Notes under the pieces: model-generated
What the model was told of the DNA's origin: nothing
The model's database searches: none
The model's input: only the letters and a program-made list of their open reading frames with translations
Assembly (NCBI GenBank): GCA_037126765.1
Contig: JBBCBC010000033.1
Span: forward strand, 7,144,085-7,208,084
Source: Stenogyne calaminthoides
Taxonomy: Eukaryota; Streptophyta; Magnoliopsida; Lamiales; Lamiaceae
Length of the DNA: 64,000 bases
Direction of reading: 5' to 3'
Position numbers and translations under genes: made by a program
Shown: positions 46,846 through 59,000 of the stretch, one piece after another
Layout: every line of letters starts with the position of its first letter
Numbering within the stretch: the first letter of the stretch is position 1

Positions 46846-47560
46846 AAAGAAGTTCTAGAGTTGATCCACAATGATGTATGTGGACCATTTCCCTTTCTAG
46901 CTAGGGGTCACTTCGGTTACTTCATCATTTTTACTAGAAATTTCTCAAAAAATGGACATGTGTATCTTATGAGACACAAATCAATCTTTTGAGAAATTCA
47001 AGAGTACAAAGTGAAGTAGAAAGCACCTTAATAGGAGTATTAAGTCCCTTCCGATCAAATCGAAGAGGTGAATACCTTAATCATGAATTCACCGATTACT
47101 TAAAGTTACATGGAATCCAATCACAATGGACTCCTCCCTTTAACACCTCGGATGAGCGGTGTGTCGGTCGGAGAAACTGACCTTGTTGGACATGGTGAGG
47201 TCCATCTTTGAGTTTCTCCTCTCTTCCAACATTCTTATAGGGATCGCATTATAAACCTCAATTTACATTCTAAATAGGATTCCATCTAAATCGAGTTGAG
47301 CATACACCAGTATGAATTATGGTGTGGCAAAGAAACCAACTTTTACACATATCAAACATGGGGTTGCCCCGTGATTGTGAAAAAGATGCTACCGATAAGT
47401 TGGAATCCAAAGGTGAAAAGGGTTACCTTGTGGGATATCTTAAGGAAACTAGAGGATATTACTTCTACCTACCTGAGAAACAAACAGTGATTGTATCTAC
47501 GCAGGCCAGGTTCCTCGAAGAAGACTATGTCTTTAAAGGAACATGGTCGTAAGATGATAG
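46846..47560 (+). pseudogene. Copia D1 integrase (N-terminal part missing)
   Basis: The sequence starts in mid-domain at K-E-V-L-E-L-I-H-N-D-V-C-G-P, the first core aspartate block. It continues with V-Y-L-M-R-H-K-S and a degraded S-N-R-R-G-E-Y-L near 47055. 47319-47552 holds the C-terminal block (V-G-Y-L-K-E-T-R-G-Y-Y-F-Y and A-R-F-L-E-E-D-Y-V). The collinear region in D2 begins at 57290. Stops and shifts break the frame. Confidence 0.8.
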
Positions 47561-49540
47561 AACTTGAAGAAATTCAAGAACCCGCGACTTAACCTAGAGA
47601 CTAATGATTTGTCAAAGAAACGTGACAAAGAATCGGTGGGAGCATTCAGCAACTCTCATGGTGGAAGTTTATCACTAAGTGGTCCCCTTTTAGCCAGTGG
47701 GAGCGTAATTGGAGTTGCATTGCCTTCTTAAACTCGATTGAAATTTGAATGAAAATATCATAGTTCAAACTTCCACCAAGAGGCATCTGAAAGTGTAGCT
47801 CTTGAGGACTCTCCGGACATTAATGAAATCGATGCACCGCCAAAATTTCCTGTCGGAATGTCTGACTTTGCTGAAAACCATTTCAAGTAAGTCTACTAGG
47901 ACTCGTAATCTGCCAACTATATATTATGATTTCCTTGTAGAGGAGCATGATGACGTAGAGATCCTGAATAAAGACGATCCTAGAACATACACTGAGGCAA
48001 CATTAGATGTTGACTCAAACAAGTGGCATGAAGCCATGAAATCCAAGATGGACTCGATGTACACCAATCAAGTCTGGGATTTGGTTGAATTGCCGAAAGG
48101 GGTTAGACCCATAGGTTGCAAATGGGTCTTCAAGCGAAAGGCTGATGCAAATGGCAAAGTACAAACCTACAAGGCTATGTTGGTGGCGAAAGGTTATAGT
48201 CAACGTGAAGGCATTAACTATGACCAGACTTCTCACCAGTTGCTAAGATCAAGTCCATTCAAATTTTACTTGCGGTAGCAGCACACCTCGATTATGAGAT
48301 TTGGCAGATGGACGTCAAAACAGTTTTCCTCAATGGCAACATTGATAAGGAAGTGTCTATGACTCAACCGGAAGGTTTTGTATCAAAGCCAAAATCTAAT
48401 CTAGTGTGCAAGCTTAAACGATCCATTTATGGATTGAAACAAGCTTCTAGGAGTTGGAATATCCATTTTGATGAGGCTTCAAATCTTTTGACTTCATCAG
48501 AAATTCGGAAGTCCATGGGCTTATCGTAAACGCAGCGGGAAGAATATTGTCTTCATAGTTGTATATGTCGATGACATATTAATTATGGGAAACAATATCC
48601 CTCCATCATCCGATGAAAGATTGGTTATCAAAGACCTTCATGATGAAAGATCTTGGTGAAGCCTGCTACATCTTAGGGATCAAGATCCACAAGGATAGAT
48701 CCAAGAAGATGTTGGGGCTATCATAGTCCACCCACGTAGATAAGGTGTTGAAGTGTTTTGCGATAGAGAACTCTAAGAGAGGGTCTCTACCGGTAAATCA
48801 TGGGATAAAGCTATCAAAGAAGGATTGTCCTTCTATTGAAGTTGATATCAAGCACATGAAAGATGTTCTATATGCATATGCAATTGGGTCAATCATGTAT
48901 GCCATGACTTGCACTAGGCCAAACGTGGACTACGCTATCAGCATCACTGGTAGATACCAACAGAATCTGGGTGGGTCTCACTGGATTGCTATCAAGACCA
49001 TTCTGAAGTATCTTAGACGAACTAAAGAATGTTTCCTTGTCTATGGTGGACAGTCAGAACTAGTAGTGACTGGTTATGCTGACGCAAGTTTTCAATACGA
49101 CTGTGATGATTACAAATCACAATCAGGTTACGTTTTCACTCTCAATGATGAGGCGGTAAGTTGGAATAGTTCCAACTAAGTCGACCGCAGATTCAACAAC
49201 CTAAGCTGAGTACATTGTTGTATCAGAAGCCTCAAAGAGGTTGTCTGAATTTTATAGTTTTTAAGAGAACTAGGGGTAGTTCTGAGTACCAATTGTCTAA
49301 TAAAGTTGTATTGAGACAACGCTGGTGCCAATGCACAAGCAAAGGAGCCGAGATCAACAAACAGAAACAAGCATGAACCCAAACTTCTCATTTGATCCGA
49401 GAGATCATAACGATAGGAGAAATAGAATTAAAACGTATTCCCACATATTTAATTTGGCAGATACTTTCATCAAAACACTGAGTGTTCATGTACACACTAG
49501 ATATTTGATGGTCTAGGTGTTAGACATGTAGGTGATTGAC
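47561..49540 (+). pseudogene. Copia D1 reverse transcriptase and RNase H
   Basis: A linker (47561-47980) leads into RT. 47802-48278 includes K-W-H-E-A-M-K-S-K-M and G-C-K-W-V-F-K-R-K. 48308-48529 has W-Q/M-D-V-K-T-V-F-L-N-G-N and Y-G-L-K-Q-A-S-R-S-W-N. Y-V-D-D is at 48564-48575. 48745-49179 (144 codons) covers the connection region and RNase H start (A-I-G-S-I-M-Y-A-M-T-C-T-R-P). 49180-49530 is the eroded RNase H end. The catalytic aspartates of RT are intact although the frame changes about four times. Confidence 0.83.
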
Positions 49541-49559
49541 TCTAGTCCAAGTGGGAGAT

Positions 49560-51152
49560 TGTTAGTGTTAGTGTCGTAGAGACAATCTATTGTAAGGACA
49601 TATTACTCGATGATATTCAGTTTGATTTATATTATAGTTCATTTAATATTATTGTATGACAATATACTTGTTTGAATATTACGTTGATTGTTTGCATTTA
49701 TTCATGCAAGTGTTCCCATGAGTCATTGATATCATTGAGGATGTGAGAACTCAGATGACTTAAGAATGATTCTCAAATGGCCCCGATCAAGGATCATCAA
49801 GAATGGGATATTGATGATGCAATTGAGATTGGTGTGCGATTTGCATCATACTCTTAGAGAGTGTAATAAGATCTCACTTACTACGAGATACTAGGTATCT
49901 CATGATGGATGCACAGATACCTTAGAGGGTAAGTATACCCATCCGAGAAATCGTTTGATGTAGTTCCATAATATGTGTCTATGGGTATCTCGGTTAGTGG
50001 GAGCGATGTGATACTCCTTTGACTTGAGGTCAATACGCACGACATGTGTGAAGTAATGAACTTTGACCATGACCGACGCTTGCACCCTTTCATGGGTAGA
50101 TATGGCTTTGATTGAGTTCATTACGAAATGCATGTGCGTGGTAGTTGAGCCAAGAATAGGATTCATTCCTCAATGTGGATTTAGAGAGAATACTCATCTT
50201 CTCATCATTATTTGGATCAAAGACATCGGCCAAAGCGCGTCAACTTGGACTTTGTGGCCAAGTGTGACATATGTGATCAATTAGTGATTAGAGATAATAT
50301 GATTAAGTTATTTAAATAGACACTCCATCATGTTCAAGACTAATCGAGTATTCATGAATGAAAGGAAGATATACATAGCGGCCCATATTTTAGAATTCTA
50401 CGGTAGTTGTACGTTTCTCGCAACGTACCTCATATATTGAGAATGTCTGATTTTTGTCTAGAGTTCAATTAAGACCGTTAATTTGACTAATCGCTCGATA
50501 TATGAGGGTTACATGGTCACACAACAAGTAATGGTTGTTTACTAATTATATTTGGTTGATTAAATATTATATTAAATATTAATATTTAATTTATGGAGAA
50601 TATAATAATTATTATATTTAGAATTAATTATTATTACTATTTAATTAAATTAAATAGGATTCTTAATAATAATATATGGAATATTATTTTAGGATTTAAT
50701 ATATATGGAAATCGAATACGTGGAGATTTGATATACATGGAAATCAAATCCGTAGAGATTTATGTATATGAGAATTAAATCTATGAGTTTTAATTTACAA
50801 GATTAGGGATTTTATTTCCTAATCAGGTTAGCTTAAGATTTAAGTTGTGCCTCCCCTATATATATGAGTTCTTGGGAATTCAAAATACAAGACTTCATAT
50901 TTTCTCCATAAACTCTTTAAGTTAGAATTTTCCTAACAAATTCATCTCGGAGATTCAACGCTGGCAGATCTATGCGAGTTAGTAAACGATTGTTACGTGG
51001 ATACCATAGTTGAGGAATCCTTGTAAGAATTGCTGTAAGAATTCTATTTATGTTTACTCATACTTAATTATGCAATTAATTATTCGTTGTTGGTGAACTG
51101 TTTATTTCTGGTGCGCATGTATTACGTGTTTACATGCTTTTAAATTCCAACA
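49560..51152 (+). repeat. 3' LTR of copia D1 (1593 bp)
   Basis: It begins TGTTAGTGTTAGTG directly after a polypurine tract (AAGTGGGAGAT, 49549-49559), ends TTCCAACA and is followed by ATTAA at 51153-51157, matching the duplication at 20457-20461. TATATATA lies at 50857-50864. Confidence 0.92.
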
Positions 51153-51655
51153 ATTAATAATATTGCCCAAAATGCAAAGTATAGAATCACTATCTGGCTC
51201 TAAACCCAACGCAGATCAAAGCAATAAATATTAATTACACACAATCCTATTTAAGTAGCCGAGAGGTTAAGAAATCAATAACAAGCGAGGTCCTAATTCT
51301 TCATCCCATAAGTCGGTCTGAAAGAATGTATCCCTCTCTTTGTAGGTCCTCTTCAGCACACCATAATGTGTTAGTGCAATCTCTTGGTCAAGACAAGTCA
51401 ATCTGAGTTTTTTACCATTCAGCCTTTACCAATGGAGTGTCGAGTTTCATCTAGGTTGTGAAGATGTACTTATTTACAAGGAACTGTTAATGTGATCTTC
51501 TGTGATCGTGTATCACCACGTTAACTACAATGCAATATATACTAATATTGAACGGTTTGCCGTAAATAAATAACATTCATTCATATTTAAAGCAACAGTG
51601 ATAAAATAATTTATATTCAGTAAATAAGAGTACATTAGTACCCCTACTTAAAACA
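51153..51655 (-). mobile_element. B' LTR, second part (minus orientation)
   Basis: The reverse complement matches the first 500-600 bases of the B LTR (GTAACTAAAAGT-type phrase, GACCAAGAGATTACACTA, and AGGACCTACA). It continues exactly where 19101-20461 stopped, joined by the D1 target duplication. It ends ...ACTTAAAACA at 51655. The bases flanking the whole B' LTR (TTCAC before 19101, TCATT after 51655) do not match, so no target duplication is visible. Confidence 0.8.
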
Positions 51656-52416
51656 TCATTGGAAGAGGAGGATAAATTTAATCTTGAACATGAGAACGAG
51701 ATTATCGATCAATGTATGGTTGGTTGTTTCATGACTGACCAAATAATCAACTTCAATGTCATGAGAAAAAGAATTTCAAGCATTTGGATACCAGTAAAGA
51801 GAGTAGTGGTAAAGACTATCGGCTGCGGGCGGTAACTTTTCTAGTTTTATCATGTCCTGGATCTGAAAAGGTATCGAAGGATCTCTCCGGTCCTTTGGGG
51901 ATCACCCTCTCCTTGTACATCACTTTCAGAAGGGAGATCTCCCACTACGTATCCCTCTTACAAAATACCTTCTGCGTTCAGATTAATGATCTGCCCCATG
52001 GATATATCACAGAACGGGTGGGGATACAATTAGGAAATTTCTTGAGTATGATGAATCAAACATATTAGCCGCTTGGATCAACTATATGCGAATAAGAGTG
52101 GAACTACATGTTAACCAGTCCCCCTAAGCGATTCAAGAAAATCAAACAGTCTAATGGAGGCTCATTTGAGGCAAAATTCAAATATTAGAAACTGATTTTT
52201 TTCTGTTTCATTCGTGGTTGTCTTGGTCACACTAGAAGTTTTTGCAGAATACGATTTAAGGTGAAGGATGGAATGATGGAGAAAAAAGATTGAGCACTGA
52301 CTTGAAGACGGGGATAAAAGAGATAATGCTTCAGACTTTAGTAAATGGTGAGTGGGAATGGATAACAGTGGCGGCGGAAGGAGGAGAGAAAAAATCAGGG
52401 ATCGAATATGGATTTT
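51656..52416 (+). pseudogene. LINE ORF1 fragment (DUF4283 and CCHC knuckle)
   Basis: The plus strand reads L-E-E-E-D-K-F-N-L-E-H-E-N from the B' junction, then G-C-F-M-T-D-Q-I-I-N-F-N-V-M, which matches the DUF4283 domain common to plant non-LTR retrotransposon ORF1 proteins. The block I-N-Y-M-R-I-R-V-E-L near 52070-52105 follows. A zinc knuckle at 52204-52245 reads C-F-I-R-G-C-L-G-H-T-R-S-F-C, with Arg in place of the second Cys. ORF1 proteins bind element RNA. Frame shifts and stops are present, and the 3' part is lost in the sequence gap. Confidence 0.78.
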
Positions 52417-52916
52417 NNNNNNNNNNNNNNNNNNNNNNNNNNNNNNNNNNNNNNNNNNNNNNNNNNNNNNNNNNNNNNNNNNNNNNNNNNNNNNNNNNNN
52501 NNNNNNNNNNNNNNNNNNNNNNNNNNNNNNNNNNNNNNNNNNNNNNNNNNNNNNNNNNNNNNNNNNNNNNNNNNNNNNNNNNNNNNNNNNNNNNNNNNNN
52601 NNNNNNNNNNNNNNNNNNNNNNNNNNNNNNNNNNNNNNNNNNNNNNNNNNNNNNNNNNNNNNNNNNNNNNNNNNNNNNNNNNNNNNNNNNNNNNNNNNNN
52701 NNNNNNNNNNNNNNNNNNNNNNNNNNNNNNNNNNNNNNNNNNNNNNNNNNNNNNNNNNNNNNNNNNNNNNNNNNNNNNNNNNNNNNNNNNNNNNNNNNNN
52801 NNNNNNNNNNNNNNNNNNNNNNNNNNNNNNNNNNNNNNNNNNNNNNNNNNNNNNNNNNNNNNNNNNNNNNNNNNNNNNNNNNNNNNNNNNNNNNNNNNNN
52901 NNNNNNNNNNNNNNNN
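52417..52916. other. Assembly gap, exactly 500 N
   Basis: A round-number run of N marks a scaffold join of unknown true size. It separates the LINE fragment from the middle of a D-family LTR, so at least the start of that LTR and its flank are missing. Reading frames drawn across it are meaningless. Confidence 0.99.
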
Positions 52917-54045
52917 GCCAGACCCTTCCAGCCGGGTAGATACGGCTCGATCGATTCATCACGGGCCGTGACGTGCGGGTAGTCGAGCCAAGATGAGGAT
53001 TCATTCCTCAAAAGTGGATTTAGAGAGAATACCATCTTTCAATCATAATTGGATCTAAGTTATCTACGATGCACGCCAACTTAGACTTTTGGCTATTTAA
53101 GTGATATACATGATCAATTAGTGATTAGAGATAAATTGATTAAGTTATTTTAATAGATACCTCATCATGTTCAAGACTTAATCGAGTATTCGCGAATGAA
53201 AGCGAGGAAATCGTAATAGCCCATATTTCAGCTTAGAGGTAGTTGCACTTTTTCTCGCAACTTTTTCATATATCGGTAACGCCCCATTTATTGCTCAGGT
53301 TCATTAAGACCGTTAGTTTGACTAATCGCCGATATACGAGGGCCTATGGGTCACACAAACAAGTAGTTCCCTTTACTGGATTATAGTTGGTTGATTAAAT
53401 ATTAAATTAGATTTAATATTTAATTTATGGAGAATTAATTAATAATAGATTAATTTAAAATTAAATATTATTAATGTTTAATTAAATTAGATTTAATTAA
53501 ATAGGAATTCCTAATAATAATATATGGTATATTATTATAGGATTTAATATATATGGAATCAAACCAGAGAGATTTGATATACATAAAAAATTAAATCAGA
53601 GGATATAATATAGGGAATCAAATCCGGTAGAGATTTGGATACATGGAAATTAAATCTGTAGAGATTTTTTATATATGAAATAAATCGTAGAGATTTATTT
53701 AAATAAAGATTAGGGATTTTATTTCCTATCGGGCTAGCTTAAGATTTAAGCCGGGCCTCCCTATATATACAAGCTCTTGGGAATTCACAAATAACGTTAA
53801 TTAATTATTCTCCATAAGATCTAGAGTTAGAATTTTCCTAGAAAATTCATCTCTGATTCATATTTGTCAAACCGCAAGTCCGTGATTGGGGATTACGTAG
53901 ATACCATAGTAGAAAATCGATATGAATTATCGGATCTAATTCTATTTACGTTTATCGTATTTAATTATCACAATTAATTATTCGTTGTTCAGAACTGTTT
54001 AATTCCCGCATATATTACGTGTTTACATGCCTCTAAATTCCAATA
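52917..54045 (+). repeat. Partial 5' LTR of copia D2
   Basis: It matches the D LTR from about 450 bases inside to its end. The final CCAACA reads CCAATA. It has about five copies of the GAGATTTGATATACATG-type phrase (53545-53700), more than D1. TATATATA is at 53762-53769. Confidence 0.85.
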
Positions 54046-56079
54046 AAGGGTATAGAGCTCGGGTTCTTGATTAATTGCTAATTGATTGATAAGAATTTTT
54101 TTATAAATCGAACTGCATGGTAAATTTGATTGACCGCACAACTTTTATGCATAATTGGTGTGTTGGACGCACCATATTAATTATGTGGGTTTTGTGTGTT
54201 TGATACTTGTTTTAATCTAACAAAACCCCTCCCCAATTTGATTATTGGCTCATTTCATCTTCTTTCCCCCGTTAGGGTTTCCCTAAATTGCCGCCTTTTC
54301 TCCTTTCTTTCAACTGCGCGTTTTCACTTCCGATGCTTGGCACCACCAAGATCGCCGAAGTCCTACGGTGAACGCCGCAACTCGCGCGCTTTCATTGGGA
54401 TGCGGTCGAGCGATTTCTCCAATGGATTCGACCCGTGTTGCCGAGATTAACCGTCGGATCGATTTCGATCGATTTTCACCGAATTTTTTCGATTACTGGG
54501 GGCATGTCTTGACTAGCTGATAGTGTCTCTACCTTTTTATGCGATTCACGGCGAGTTGGAGTCGTCTCGCTCGGTCTTGCGTTTATCGTCTGGCGCTCAC
54601 TGCGGGACCCACGTCTTTATTTACGTTAAGCAATGTGCTGTATTGCCGTACCCGACTAAATGCCTTCTGATTCGATTGGGCGATTATGACTGTCGTGGGA
54701 CCTAACTTTCGGGCTGCAGCGTCGAGTCGCCCGTCTTGGCCTGGCTAGCGACTTCGATTCCGCATGTCTGGCAGCTTAGTCGCCGAACACGATCGCGTGA
54801 GCTATGTTTAGTGTCTTGATTTTAGAATGTGTTCAGTTTGTTTGACTCTCTTGAGCATTTGGGTAAATCTAAAAACGATTGTTGAGCTGGTTTTGTGATT
54901 GAATTGGATTGAATCGAAAGCTGGTGATGAAAATTAGTTTCGATTGTTCGATTAAGGGTGGTTTTACGGGTGATGATGAGGGAGGGCTATCTAGCAAATT
55001 TGATTTGGCTAAACCCTCCTATGCAATTTTGAAATTGCATTTGAGCCCCTACAACAAATAAAATAATTAAAACTTGTTTTTAAGATTGAAAAGTTTAATT
55101 TTAAAATAAAATTAAAAGTTGGACTTTGGTTTTAAAATTAATTGGATTAATTTTAATAAGAATTAAAAGGTTGAACTTTTTTAATCATAATTAATTGGAT
55201 TAATTATTAACTTTTAATAATTTAAAATCTAATTTAAATTGGTTTTTGAAATTAGGTTTTAAAAGAAAGTATTAAATCCCTTGTTTAATTGATTTAAAAT
55301 TTAATTAGTTAAACATTTTATAGTCCGCATTATAATCAAGTTGGGTGGCACCCAATAACTGTCGGACCCGTGATTTATTGTTTGGGTGGCGACGCCTATA
55401 TAAGTGTTAGTCCGTGTAAAATCTTGTTTGGAGTGACGGCAATAATAATTGCTCAAAAGTGATATAGATTAACATGTTGGATCTCGATTAAGCAATTAAT
55501 ATCCCGCCTTTAAAAACGTTACTCAAACAAAATATGACTTTCATTAAATTGAAGCGATGTCTTCCATCAAAATTAAAAGTAAACCGAGATTTAGTTCCAA
55601 TGAGTATTTAAGGCCCAAGTCTTTTGCTCGGATCACATCTAACGGGATTTTTATAAGGGACACGTAGTGTCAACGCTGATGGTTTTAATCAACTTGACTT
55701 TGTTTCACCACCCCAAGCAGGGAAACGAAAGTCAAGGGCATCCCGATTGAATCTAGGTTCAATCAACTAGAATTGCAGCTTTTGCAATTGGTTTGGAGAC
55801 CTACCATTATGCTATTGCAGAATCAACCCAAGCGTATATTGTAATAGTAGGAATGTGGATCCTAGTCCATTAAAATTTATATTAGATATAAATTCGTATT
55901 CTTCCGATGAGGTCGTTGAATATGTGAAAATAATGGAGACAAAATAAACACAAAAGAAAGGCCATGTTTATTTTGATTAGTGAATATTGATCATAGGAAT
56001 TATGTGTTTTAATTCCGGGTTTTATTTTATTTCTCTTGGTTAGTTGAAATGTATAAGCTATTATTGAGATGTGTTTTGT
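54046..56079 (+). other. Primer site and untranslated leader of copia D2
   Basis: The primer site near 54048-54059 reads GGGTATAGAGCTC where GTGGTATTAGAGCTC is seen in D1. The leader is about 2 kb, GC-richer at 54290-54780, with a TTAGGGTTT phrase near 54271, then AT-rich. The open frames 54196-54450 and 54523-54705 look incidental. No second gene is visible in it. Confidence 0.6.
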
Positions 56080-56800
56080 AAACAAACAAAATTTGCTAGG
56101 CCAAATTTTCTGGACTGGCACCGAAACATGTGTTTGGTGCTAAGGCAAGAAAAGATTGAGTACGTGTTGGACATGCTAATCTAGGTTACCCTTGAATTTG
56201 GTTCTCTGAGACAATCACATTTGATGTAGCATTTCGGAAAGAAGCATCGGGGAGGATGTTTCCCAAGCTCAAGAGATGTGATGTTTCTCGGCATGACTCG
56301 ATATACATAAGCAACATGAGAAAATGGGTCCTTCTAGATGCTCAAGCATCACGGAAGGATCTCTTTGATTACGAATCTCATTCCAGGATTTATGAAATGA
56401 TGAGAGATCCGTTGATAATTTGTTAGCTAAAGGAGAGGAAGATTTTCATCTCATGTGCTTATGATGATAGGTCTAATTGATAAACTTGGTAATTAGGGCT
56501 TTGAGCTAAAAGACCAATATTTTCATTTATGTTTGTCCTCAAGTCGCTCCCGATTCATATTTCATATTTCATATTTAACTTTCATCAGGAACAACAATAT
56601 GAATAAGACGGATCGACCATGCGAACTTCACAGCATTGCTCAAGACTTTTGAGTTCACTATCACTAAGATGGTGTCGAAAGAATGGGCGGGTAAACAAGG
56701 ATGTGTGCCTACTATAAGTAGAAGAGGGCATTGGAAGAAGGACTATAAGGTTCGTTGCTAAAAAGAAGGCTTTAAAGTGCTTCTAAAGACTAGAACATGT
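56080..56800 (+). pseudogene. Copia D2 gag remnant
   Basis: It starts in the phrase P-N-F-L-D-W-H-R-N near 56100, followed by L-R-Q-E-K-I-E-Y-V-L-D, the typical N-terminal gag block. Later pieces (L-I-D-K-L-G-N near 56475, R-G-H-W-K-K-D-Y-K-V near 56727) match the rest of gag and the second half of a zinc knuckle whose cysteines are broken. Gag would form the element's cytoplasmic particle. The frame is too broken for a product. Confidence 0.65.
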
Positions 56801-57290
56801 ATGTTTGTTATTAAGATAAACATGTCCACTAATAGCGTTAATCGCTAAGTATTGGGTACCCGATTTAACTCTCACATTTGCACTAATGTGAAAGGGCTCG
56901 TAATGTCATAGGACGATTATGGCGAGTGAAGTCCACCTGCGTGGAAACAGAGCAAGAGTTGCTGGCGAACGTGTGGGGACTTACGTGTTGAACTTACCCT
57001 TTGGTTTTAAATTAGAACTTAATGATTGTCATTTAGTTCTTTCTATTACTCGCAACATGTATACATTGCGTTATGGATATGATGTTCTTAATATACAAAA
57101 AAAAGACTGGGACTTAGTAATCATGAAAACCCTACTTACTTATGGCATTGTAGAACTTGATCATGTATGGCAGAAAATAATTTCAATATTAAGAAAGTTA
57201 GACTACTTAACCCCATTCGATTGTGGTCTTATGGATATTGTGAATCTTATCTCATGGGCAAGATGATCAACAGACCCTTTTCTGGGAAAA
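56801..57290 (+). pseudogene. Copia D2 protease and GAG-pre-integrase remnant
   Basis: The protease active-site region lies near 56855-56890, but the D-T-G is not readable in frame. The open stretch 56919-57266 (115 codons) contains R-V-G-T-Y-V-L-N-L-P and the connection to integrase. It is followed by C-E-S-Y-L-like sequence and G-K-M-in another frame near 57235-57260. Confidence 0.6.
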
Positions 57291-57990
57291 GGGTGCATGG
57301 CAAAGAAGTTCTAGAGTTGATCTACAACGATGTTGTGGACCATTGCCTACTCTAGCTAGGGGTCACTTGGCTACTTCATCACTTTTTACCGATGATTTCT
57401 CAGAATCTGAGATCGTGTATCTTATGAAACACAAACCAAATATTTTGAGAAATTCAAAGAGTACAAAGCTGAAATAGAGAAGAAACTCAAGAGTATCAAG
57501 ACTCTTCGACGGATAGAGGAGGTGAATGCCTTAGCCATGAATTCATTGATTACTTGAAGTTACATGGAATCCAGTCATAATGGATTACTCCTTTAATACC
57601 TCTCAGATGAACCTTGTGTCCGAGAGAAGAAACCAAAACCCTCAAGTTAGACATGGTGAGGTCCATGATGAGCTTTTCCTGTGTTCTAACATTCTTATGG
57701 GATACGCGTTACAAACCTCAATTTACATTACGAATAGGATTCCATCTAAATCGGTTGAGCATACACCATATGAACTATGGTGGCAAGAAGCTAACTTTTA
57801 CATATACTAAACATTGGGTTGCCCCATGATTATGAAAAGGACGCTTACCAAACAAGTTGGAATCAAATGTGAAAAAAAGGTTACTTTGTGGGATATCCCC
57901 GATTTAAACTAAGGATATTACTTCTATCTACCTAAGAAATAATCGGTGATTGTTTCTAAAGTGCTAGGTTCTCGCTAAGACTATGTCTTT
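57291..57990 (+). pseudogene. Copia D2 integrase remnant
   Basis: G-K-E-V-L-E-L-I-Y-N-D-V near 57300 is the first core aspartate block, collinear with 46846 in D1. Near 57500-57530 the second aspartate block survives with the expected CAG reading CGG. 57580-57810 covers T-S-I-Y-I-T-N-R-I-P-S-K-S-V and T-P-Y-E-L-W-W. The frame is broken at several points. Confidence 0.72.
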
Positions 57991-59000
57991 AAGGAACAAG
58001 GTCGAAGTTTATAGAACTTGAAGAAATTCAAGAACCACAAATTAACAAAAGAGATCTTATCTTGTCAAAGCAAATATGACAAAGAATCAGGGGAGCATTC
58101 AATGACTTTCACGGGGGGGAGTCTTTTCACTAGGTGATCGCCTTTTCACCGGTGGGGAGCATATTGGAGAAGCTTCACAAGGCAAAAGAAACTGCAAGTG
58201 GGCTGAATGAGAACAAAGATAGTTAAAACTCCCCGCCCAAGAGGCATCTGAAAGTGTAGCTCTTGAGGACTCTCCGGACATTGATGAAATCAATGCACCA
58301 TAAAATTTTCACGAATGTAATGTATACCGCACAACCACAAATCCGTAAGTCAATTAGAAATCATAATCCGCCCATTAGATACGGTTACCTCTTGGAGGAA
58401 CTCATTAATGTGGACATACCAGATAAGGACGATCCTAATACTTATTCCGGCAACATCGATATTGATTCGGGAAGTGGCATGAAACCATGAAACCGAGATG
58501 GACTCGATGTACACCAATCAAGTCCGGACTTGGTTGAGTTACTAAAGAGGGTTAGACCTACTAAAATGGCAAAGTAAAAACCTACAAAGCTAGGTTGGTG
58601 GTGGCGCTTATGATCGACGCTAAGGCATCGACTATGATGAGACCTTCTCACGGTTGCAAAGATCAAGTCCATTCAAATTTTATTTGCGATAAAGAAGATA
58701 TTGAGGATTATAAAATTTGGCAGATGGATGTCAAAACAACTTTCCTCAATGGAAACATTGATAAAGAAAGTGTTTATGACTTAACGGAAGGTTTTACATC
58801 CAAGCCAAATTCTAATCTAAAAGTGCGAAGCTAAAGATATCCATTTATGGATTGAAGCAAGCTTCTAGGAGTTGGAATATTCGATTTGATGACGGCTATC
58901 ATGTCTTTTTGACTTCATTCAAATTCTAAGATCCTTGTGTTTATCAGAACGCATAGCGGGAAGAATATTGTTTTTTCATAATCGTGATATATCAAGACGA
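57991..59000 (+). pseudogene. Copia D2 linker and reverse transcriptase remnant
   Basis: After a linker (58020-58300), RT appears as fragments: K-D-D-P-N-T-Y-S near 58430, M-D-S-M-Y-T-N-Q near 58500, then W-Q-M-D-V-K-T-T-F-L-N-G-N near 58720-58755 and Y-G-L-K-Q-A-S-R-S-W-N near 58845-58880. The Y-V-D-D site near 58988-59005 is distorted. Paired comparison with D1 shows CTG and CAG replaced by CCG or CGG at several sites. Confidence 0.7.

Larger units (their letters stand above)
20462..51152 (+). mobile_element. Copia D1: LTR retrotransposon interrupted by nested elements
   Basis: The 5' LTR (20462-21996) and 3' LTR (49560-51152) belong to one element: the target duplication ATTAA is present at 20457-20461 and 51153-51157, and the flanking B' LTR is continuous across it. 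Its own parts are the 5' LTR, primer site and leader (to about 22440), then integrase to RNase H (46846-49540), polypurine tract and 3' LTR. Gag and protease are lost, and the 24-kb B/C composite sits in their place. Confidence 0.9.

Noticed and set aside
52290..53035. Long open frames across the N run
   Set aside because: They exist only because N codons are not stops; there is no sequence behind them.
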